Notes under the pieces: generated by a model
Seen by the model: only the letters and a program-made list of their open reading frames with translations
Told to the model about the DNA's origin: nothing
Database searches by the model: none
Program-made: the position numbers and the translations under genes
Source: Hallerella sp964587155
GTDB lineage: Bacteria; Fibrobacterota; Fibrobacteria; Fibrobacterales; Fibrobacteraceae
Reading direction: 5' to 3'
DNA length: 64,000 bases
NCBI GenBank assembly: GCA_964587155.1
Contig: CAZPKF010000013.1
Coordinates: 1-64,000, forward strand
In this document: piece by piece, positions 58,918 to 64,000 of the stretch
Numbering within the stretch: position 1 is the first letter of the stretch
Layout: each line of letters begins with the position of its first letter

Positions 58918-59656
58918 GCTGATGAGCCATCTCGTCGCCGGTTACCCGACGGACGAACTTTCCTTTACCGCGGCATCCGCAATGGTCCGCGGTGGAGCGG
59001 ATATTCTTGAAATCCAATTGCCTTTCAGCGATCCTTCTGCCGACGGCCCAGCCATCCAAGAAGCTTGCACTCAAGTTCTTCATCGCCATTACCGCACCGA
59101 AGAAGCGCTGAATTTTATAGGAAAACTCCACAAGGCCTTTCCACAAACGACTCTTTACATCATGAGTTACGCTTCGTTGATTTACACGCCCGGCATTGAA
59201 AACTTTTGCGAACGCGCAAGCGCGGTGGGCGTAAAAGGCATGATAGTCCCCGACTTGCCTTTTGACTACGACGAAGGGTTGACCGCCGCCTGTAAAAAAT
59301 TCGGCATGGAAAACATTCCCGTAGCAAGTCCCAGCATGAGCGGAGAACGCCTTTTCAAAATGGCCACAGCCGGCTTTGAACATATTTACGCTTCTCTTCG
59401 GGTGGGCATCACCGGAACAGCGACAGTCATCGACAGGGAAACTCTGGATTTTTTAAAACACGTCGGCGCGGGAGGTTCTAAAATCTACGGGGGATTCGGC
59501 ATTTCAAATGGAGAACAATCCAAAGCCATCGCCGGTTCTGTCGAAGCGGTCGTCGCCGGTTCCGTCTTCGTGCGCCTGATCCGTGAATATACATCCGACA
59601 GAGAAAAGCTTTTTTCCGCCGTTGAAAACAAGGCAAAAGAACTCTGTGGAATTTGA
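58904..59656 (+). CDS. trpA: Tryptophan synthase alpha chain
   Basis: The 250-residue barrel cleaves indole-3-glycerol phosphate to indole, which is channelled to TrpB. The catalytic Glu and Asp are present in ILEIQLPFSDPSADGPAIQEA. Other conserved parts are MSYASLIYTPGIENFCERA, GMIVPDLPFDY and IYGGFGISN with VVAGSVFVRLI. It is slightly shorter than E. coli TrpA at the N-terminus. The ATG lies 14 nt inside the trpB end, giving coupled translation. Confidence 0.94.
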   Translation: MPKIKLMSHLVAGYPTDELSFTAASAMVRGGADILEIQLPFSDPSADGPAIQEACTQVLHRHYRTEEALNFIGKLHKAFPQTTLYIMSYASLIYTPGIENFCERASAVGVKGMIVPDLPFDYDEGLTAACKKFGMENIPVASPSMSGERLFKMATAGFEHIYASLRVGITGTATVIDRETLDFLKHVGAGGSKIYGGFGISNGEQSKAIAGSVEAVVAGSVFVRLIREYTSDREKLFSAVENKAKELCGI

Positions 59657-59658
59657 AA

Positions 59659-59680
59659 ATTGCCGGAGTCATCCGGCAAT
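59659..59680 (-). terminator. Hairpin between trpA and the MBOAT gene
   Basis: ATTGCCGG (59659-59666) pairs with CCGGCAAT (59673-59680). On the minus strand it is followed by TTTTC, so it may end the MBOAT transcript. On the plus strand the T-run is missing. Confidence 0.5.
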
Positions 59681-59682
59681 CG

Positions 59683-61101
59683 TCAGAATTGGAAATACAG
59701 GAAAGGATTGTATGTTTGCGTAAAGAGGGCCAAGACGGCGAACGCGAACAGGAAAAACGCAAGGCAAATGCGCGGAACACTGATTCTTTGACACCAATCG
59801 TATGCACGGAACGGCATAAAGGCAAAGATCAGTGCGATAATCATGAAGACCACCGAGGATGGCGTGAAAATTTCCGCTGAAAGAATCGGGTCTGCAGGAT
59901 TCACCGGACTAAGTCCCAGCATCGCGCCCCACATTTTGACAGCGGACGGCAAATCCGAAGCCCGGAAAAGCACCCATCCAAACAGGACGATGACCTGCGT
60001 CAACAGGATTTGAAGAACTTTCGGCGCTTTGGAATAGAGAGCCTTTTTCCCATTGACACGTTCGACTATCATGAAGAACGCATGGAAGAGCCCCCAGCAA
60101 ATGAAAGTCATCGCAGCTCCATGCCAAACGCCCGAAGCGAACATCACAAGGAACAAGTTCAAATACGTGCGCCTTTTGGAAACCCGGTTTCCGCCAAGGG
60201 GAATGTAAAGGTAATCCTTGAGCCAGGTCGTGAGCGAAATATGCCAACGGCTCCAAAATTCAGAAATACTCCCGGAGCGGTAAGGACCGTTGAAGTTCCG
60301 CGGGAAATGGAATCCGAGCATGAGTCCCAGTCCAACGGCCATATCCGAATAGGCGGAAAAGTCAAAATAAATTTGCATCATGTACGCGATGCTTCCCCAC
60401 CACGAATTGATGATGCCCGGATCCGCTGCGCCAAAGACCCGGTCTGCAATCGCTCCGACTTGATTTGCGATGAGAATCTTTTTGGCGAATCCCAGACAAA
60501 AATACGTCATGCCGCGCATCCAGTTGTCCCACGTGTGCGTCCGCATTTCCAATTCTTCGGCGACTGTATTGTAACGGACGATGGGGCCTGCGACTAACTG
60601 CGGAAAAAGCGACACGTAACAGGCGAATGTCGCAAAGTCCTTGACGGGCGGGGCGTCTCCACGCCAAACGTCAATCGTGTAACTCATCGCCTGGAAAGTG
60701 TAAAACGAGATACCTACGGGGAGCAGCACGCGCAAGACGGTAAAAGGCTCGCCTCCACAGATTTGTACGAGGGCGTTCACGCCGCCCATGGCGAACATGT
60801 AATACTTGAAAAATCCGAGCGTTCCCAAGTTGACCGCAATGGACACGAAAAGCGAGACATTCCGTTTAGGTGTCGAAGCACCCGGCGCGGAAATCAGTCG
60901 TCCGGCGACATAATTCACAAGGCTTGTTCCAAACATCAGCAGTACAAGCCAAGGTTCCATCCAGCCGTAAAAAACGTAACTGAATACGGTGATGAAAAAA
61001 TTCAGGGTAGAGTGCTTCGCTTTGCGGAAAACAAGGAAGAAATAGCCGGCAAAAAACAGCGGCAAAAAATAGAAGAGGAATATTTGCGAAGAAAATACCA
61101 T
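59683..61101 (-). CDS. MBOAT-family O-acyltransferase (AlgI/DltB-like)
   Basis: This 472-residue polytopic protein has about ten membrane helices and the MBOAT core. FWSRWHISLTTWLKDYLYIPLGGNR and the catalytic histidine in ASGVWHGAAMTFICWGLFHA are decisive. Members acylate exported polysaccharides, teichoic acids or proteins. The partner esterase/SGNH protein normally found beside AlgI is absent here; a small exported protein precedes it instead. The ATG at 61101 lies 6 nt after that gene's stop, so the two are one operon. Confidence 0.9.
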   Translation of the reverse strand: MVFSSQIFLFYFLPLFFAGYFFLVFRKAKHSTLNFFITVFSYVFYGWMEPWLVLLMFGTSLVNYVAGRLISAPGASTPKRNVSLFVSIAVNLGTLGFFKYYMFAMGGVNALVQICGGEPFTVLRVLLPVGISFYTFQAMSYTIDVWRGDAPPVKDFATFACYVSLFPQLVAGPIVRYNTVAEELEMRTHTWDNWMRGMTYFCLGFAKKILIANQVGAIADRVFGAADPGIINSWWGSIAYMMQIYFDFSAYSDMAVGLGLMLGFHFPRNFNGPYRSGSISEFWSRWHISLTTWLKDYLYIPLGGNRVSKRRTYLNLFLVMFASGVWHGAAMTFICWGLFHAFFMIVERVNGKKALYSKAPKVLQILLTQVIVLFGWVLFRASDLPSAVKMWGAMLGLSPVNPADPILSAEIFTPSSVVFMIIALIFAFMPFRAYDWCQRISVPRICLAFFLFAFAVLALFTQTYNPFLYFQF

Positions 61102-61107
61102 CGGGAT

Positions 61108-61509
61108 TTATTTCGCGTTCAAAACTTCGACAGCCAAATAACGCGGCGATTCATCGTCGAAATATTCGTCTTCCACGGCACCGTCATAATTCCCATCAAG
61201 CGGGAGAAGTTTCAAAACATGTTTGTCGCCCGCTTTGAAGGCGCGAACATCCCCTTTGGATTTGGAAGCCATTTTGTCTGTCACCTGACCGCGGGCGGTC
61301 AACGGATTGTAAACGCCCACGAGAATTTCCTTTCCCGAAAAATTTCCCTCGATGACCTTTGTGACCTTATACTTCAACACGTAAACGTAGTTGTAAAGAT
61401 CGTTCGGAGGCATCTTGCCCGGAATTTCGACAAGTTTCCCTTCGACAGAAAGCCCCTCCGCCATAGAAAACGCAAAAACAGAAAGTAAAATCAACAGAAT
61501 CTTTTTCAC
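61108..61509 (-). CDS. Small exported protein of unknown function
   Basis: The 133-residue product has a signal peptide (MKKILLILLSVFAFSMAEG, GTG start at 61509) and a beta-rich mature part (VYVLKYKVTKVIEGNFSGKEILVGVYNPL, KHVLKLLPLDGNYDGAV). The core pattern resembles OB-fold-like periplasmic proteins, but I do not know the family. It is cotranscribed with the MBOAT gene. TATATT about 25 nt upstream on the minus strand is the likely -10; it overlaps the recG promoter region, as the genes diverge by 42 bp. Confidence 0.6.
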   Translation of the reverse strand: MKKILLILLSVFAFSMAEGLSVEGKLVEIPGKMPPNDLYNYVYVLKYKVTKVIEGNFSGKEILVGVYNPLTARGQVTDKMASKSKGDVRAFKAGDKHVLKLLPLDGNYDGAVEDEYFDDESPRYLAVEVLNAK

Positions 61510-61539
61510 AGAATACCTCTTGTTCCGGCAAAATATAGA

Positions 61540-61551
61540 TATTTTTGAAGT
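61540..61551 (+). promoter_or_regulatory. recG promoter element TATTTTTG, predicted leaderless
   Basis: TATTTTTG (61540-61547), AAGT and ATG at 61552. The 15-mer is identical to that at ligA. No ribosome-binding site precedes the ATG. Confidence 0.6.
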
Positions 61552-63591
61552 ATGGATCTGTCTTCGATTCCTGGGCTTGGCCCCAAACGCCTCAAGGCTC
61601 TTTCCGCATCCGGTCTCAATTCCGTTTCGGACCTACTTTACAATATTCCGCGCACGTGGCTGGACCGTACGCGCTTGAACAAAATTTCGGAAAGCCGTGC
61701 CGGGGAAAACGTCATATTCGTCGGGAAAATCGTCCGGGCGGGAATCGTCCGCGGCAGGACCTCGCGCTTTTTGGCTGTCCTTGACGACGGCTCCGGGCAA
61801 GTGAGCCTTGTCTTTTTCCGCGCGGCAAGGCACTGGACCAAAGAACTCACCATTGGGACGCGCTGGTGCGCCATCGGAAAACTGAGCGAATTCCGCGGAT
61901 TGCAACTGGTGCACCCCGAAATGCGGAAAATGGACGACGGTGAAGATTTTTCCGGCGGTGTCGAACCCGTTTACTCGATTACGGAACAGGAACATTCCGC
62001 CAAGATTGAACAAAAATTTTTCCGGCAGCTCTATGCGAAAATTTTCGCCATGCCAAACCTTACACTCCCGGATTCCCCACCCAAAGAGCTGCTCCAATAT
62101 ATGGGATTAAAGCCCGTAATGCAAAATTTGAAGAGCCTGCACATGCCCATGACTCTTGTCGAAGCGATGCAGGCCAGATTGCAGCTAAAAAAAATGGAGC
62201 TTCTCCCCTTTTGTCTGCGGATGAACGTCCGCCGACGCAGCTTGATCGTCCGCGGAAAGTCCAGGACTTTGGACTTGAACGCCGTCACGCATGCCCAAGC
62301 CGCGCTCCCCTTTGCGCTGACACACGCCCAAACTTTCGCCGTGGAGCAGATTTGTGAAGGCCTTTCGGGGAAAAAGCAATTCCACGCCCTACTGCAAGGC
62401 GATGTCGGCAGCGGAAAAACGGTCGTCGCAATGCTTTCCATGCTAGCCGTTGCGAAAACCGGAGAACAATGCGCCCTGATGGTGCCAACAGATATTCTGG
62501 CAAGGCAACATTACAAAACGTTGAAGCCTTTTTTTGAAAAGGAAGGCATTCGCACGGCACTCTTGCTGGGCGCATGTTCCGCCTCTGAAAAAAAGACTAT
62601 CTCCGGAGAATTGCAAATGGGCCTGACGCAAGTCGTCATTGGCACGCATGCGCTCTTTTCAAAGGATGTCCTATTCAAAGACCTGACCTTTGTCGTCATC
62701 GACGAACAGCACCGGTTCGGCGTAAATCAACGCGAAGCGCTTTTGCAAAAAGGCCAGTATCCCGATTTGCTGGTCATGAGCGCCACGCCGATTCCGCGGA
62801 GCTTGGCCATGACCCTTTACGGCGACTTGACTCCAATCGTCCTAAACGAAAAACCCGCCGGGCGGAAACCGGTCAAAACGCGTTTGGTCGAACCGGCAAA
62901 ACGCGATTCCATGAAACAGTTCTTGCTAAAAGAAATCCTTTCGGGCAACAGGCTTTACTGGGTCGCGAGCCGAGTTGAAATCGACGGAGACGGCAACGCC
63001 AAAAGTGTCGACGAAATCGCCGAAGAGCTCAAGAGCTTTTCTTCAGACTGGAAAGTCGGCGCCATTCACGGTCAAATGGACGAAGACGAGCGGAACCGCA
63101 TCTTGAACGATTTCGCCAGCGGAAAAATCCAGGTTCTGGTCGCCACGACAGTCATCGAAGTCGGCGTAAACGTTCCCGAAGCGAACCTCATGGTCATCGA
63201 TTCCCCGGACCGTTTCGGCCTTGCCCAATTGCACCAATTGCGCGGACGCGTCGGGCGCGGCGATAAGGATTCATGGTGTTTTCTCATAGTCGAAACTTCC
63301 AACCCCGCACACGAAAGGCTTTCCCGATTCGCCAGCACTGACGATGGATTTGAAATAGCCGAAATGGACATGCAGGAGCGCGGAGCCGGAAACTTGGAGG
63401 GAAACGAGCAGAGCGGCGCATGGCTATTCCGCTGGTTTGACTGGATTCAAGACAGAAATCAGATTCAGAAAATGCTGGATTTGGCAGAAGACATTTTGGA
63501 CAACAAACCGGGATTTTCCACAGAAGTCCTTGAACAGATTCAAAAATGGTACGCCGCCATTCCCCGCGGAAACGAAGATGGCGTCCACTGA
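61552..63591 (+). CDS. recG: ATP-dependent DNA helicase RecG
   Basis: The 679-residue branch-migration helicase remodels stalled forks and Holliday junctions. The wedge/OB domain (about 50-150, VGKIVRAGIVRGRTSRFLAVLDDGSGQVSLVFF) is followed by the helicase core. Motif I is LLQGDVGSGKTVVAML, motif II VVIDEQHRFG, motif III MSATPIPRSLAMTLYGDL, and motifs V/VI are VLVATTVIEVGVNVPEANLMVIDSPDRFGLAQLHQLRGRVGRG. The N-terminal helix is shorter than in E. coli. All motifs are intact. Confidence 0.95.
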   Translation: MDLSSIPGLGPKRLKALSASGLNSVSDLLYNIPRTWLDRTRLNKISESRAGENVIFVGKIVRAGIVRGRTSRFLAVLDDGSGQVSLVFFRAARHWTKELTIGTRWCAIGKLSEFRGLQLVHPEMRKMDDGEDFSGGVEPVYSITEQEHSAKIEQKFFRQLYAKIFAMPNLTLPDSPPKELLQYMGLKPVMQNLKSLHMPMTLVEAMQARLQLKKMELLPFCLRMNVRRRSLIVRGKSRTLDLNAVTHAQAALPFALTHAQTFAVEQICEGLSGKKQFHALLQGDVGSGKTVVAMLSMLAVAKTGEQCALMVPTDILARQHYKTLKPFFEKEGIRTALLLGACSASEKKTISGELQMGLTQVVIGTHALFSKDVLFKDLTFVVIDEQHRFGVNQREALLQKGQYPDLLVMSATPIPRSLAMTLYGDLTPIVLNEKPAGRKPVKTRLVEPAKRDSMKQFLLKEILSGNRLYWVASRVEIDGDGNAKSVDEIAEELKSFSSDWKVGAIHGQMDEDERNRILNDFASGKIQVLVATTVIEVGVNVPEANLMVIDSPDRFGLAQLHQLRGRVGRGDKDSWCFLIVETSNPAHERLSRFASTDDGFEIAEMDMQERGAGNLEGNEQSGAWLFRWFDWIQDRNQIQKMLDLAEDILDNKPGFSTEVLEQIQKWYAAIPRGNEDGVH

Positions 63592-63830
63592 AGAGTTTGA
63601 AATGTGAAACGGAATTTTTGTTGATGGGTGTTCAAAGAAAATACTTTTCCGCAATAGAGTGAAGTTTGCACCGTTTCATCGTCAGAGGTGAATCCGTTTT
63701 TGCAAAATGAAGCCTTTTTTGAACGGCGAGATTCTGTGGCGAATTTTTGAAAGGGAAGCTTTTTATCATTCGGAATGCGGAATTAGGAATGAGGAGGCGG
63801 ACGTTTGAATTGTGGCTGAATAAAATTCAT
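63592..63830 (+). repeat. Dispersed intergenic repeat, copy 4
   Basis: It begins with the recG stop and carries TTTGAAATGTGAAACGG, GTTGATGGGTGTTCAAAG, CTTTTCCGC, GAGTGAAGTTTGCAC, GTGAATCCGTTTTTG, then TCATTCGGAATGCGGAATTA and GGAATGAGG. A partial second unit starts at about 63806 (TTTGAATTGTGGCTGAAT). No gene is visible between recG and the stop at 63897. Confidence 0.6.
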
Positions 63831-63896
63831 CGATAGAGTTTCCTCGGCAGCAAAAAGGCTCACGCATCAGCAAGAGCCCATAAAGAGAGCAAATCC

Positions 63897-64000
63897 TTAT
63901 TTGGAAAAACGCAGACTTTGAACGCCGCGGGGCGTTTTCCCCATCAAGATATAATTTCCCGAAGACAAGCTAGAAATGGGAACTGCTGTAAATCCGGCAG
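63897..64000 (-). CDS. 3' end of a secreted protein with C-terminal sorting tail (truncated at window edge)
   Basis: Read on the minus strand, the last 33 codons give AGFTAVPISSLSSGNYILM and end GKTPRGVQSLRFSK before TAA. The pattern P-I-S-S-L-S-S-G-N-Y-I-L followed by a final beta-strand matches the tail of the GH74 protein (LPLNELVNARGTYLLRV, then VQMLSAKLAFF). So this is very likely another exported enzyme using the same secretion route. The rest lies beyond 64000. Confidence 0.7.
   Translation of the reverse strand, partial: AGFTAVPISSLSSGNYILMGKTPRGVQSLRFSK

Overview
The window reads as a chromosomal segment of a Gram-negative, plant-polysaccharide-degrading bacterium of the Fibrobacterota (FCB group), most likely a Fibrobacter species. 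This rests on four things: a secreted GH74 xyloglucanase with a Bacteroidota-like C-terminal sorting tail, promoters of the form TTGaMA-N17/18-TAnnTTTG, many exported or outer-membrane proteins of unknown function, and a dense core gene set. No 16S gene is present, so the assignment is inference. There is one assembly gap (100 N at 52903-53002).

Layout. 1-5.9 kb: the 3' end of a DNA methyltransferase, then a tight operon (membrane protein, outer-membrane protein, nadD, RluA-type pseudouridine synthase), then rpsO-pnp. 6-10.1 kb: ilvE, a secreted lectin-like protein, aspS. 10.2-13.7 kb: a four-gene respiratory cluster (pentaheme cytochrome c, 4x[4Fe-4S] protein, NrfD-cytochrome c fusion, small membrane protein). 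13.7-14.5 kb: a decayed mobile element. 14.7-24.3 kb: PAP2 phosphatase, lipoprotein, rdgB, a minus-strand operon (unknown exported protein, ALDH, DUF763), ligA, M3 peptidase. 24.4-26.8 kb: tRNA-Ser(GGA)-rpoZ, trpCF fusion, ssrA (tmRNA). 26.8-29.9 kb: a minus-strand folK-deoxynucleoside kinase-panC operon followed by two small unknown genes. 30-34.1 kb: rho with a long disordered extension, proC, a sigma-54 activator. 34.1-37.5 kb: FecCD-type ABC importer parts with a TraB/GumN lipoprotein. 37.7-43.1 kb: nspC-tsaE, a FAD reductase-sufE-membrane protein operon, an exported pentapeptide-repeat protein. 43.6-47.5 kb: leuCD and a membrane AAA+ ATPase. 47.8-55.5 kb: GH74, dapA plus a Cys5 acidic protein, a Gln-rich exported protein containing the gap, a phosphohexomutase. 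55.6-64 kb: mnmG, a trpL attenuator driving trpBA, MBOAT plus a small exported protein, recG, and the 3' end of another secreted protein.

Most genes are housekeeping. The strongest regulatory signal is a complete class-I trp attenuator ahead of trpBA: a 16-residue leader peptide with tandem Trp codons, perfectly competing 1:2 and 2:3 pairings and a 3:4 terminator. Its leader peptide and several neighbouring genes (ligA, recG, nspC, folK, a FAD reductase, the membrane protein at 602) start exactly 6-7 nt after a -10 hexamer, so they are probably leaderless transcripts. A degenerate intergenic repeat family occurs at least four times at 3' ends of genes. The respiratory cluster resembles a reduced alternative complex III / Nrf-type quinol:cytochrome module.
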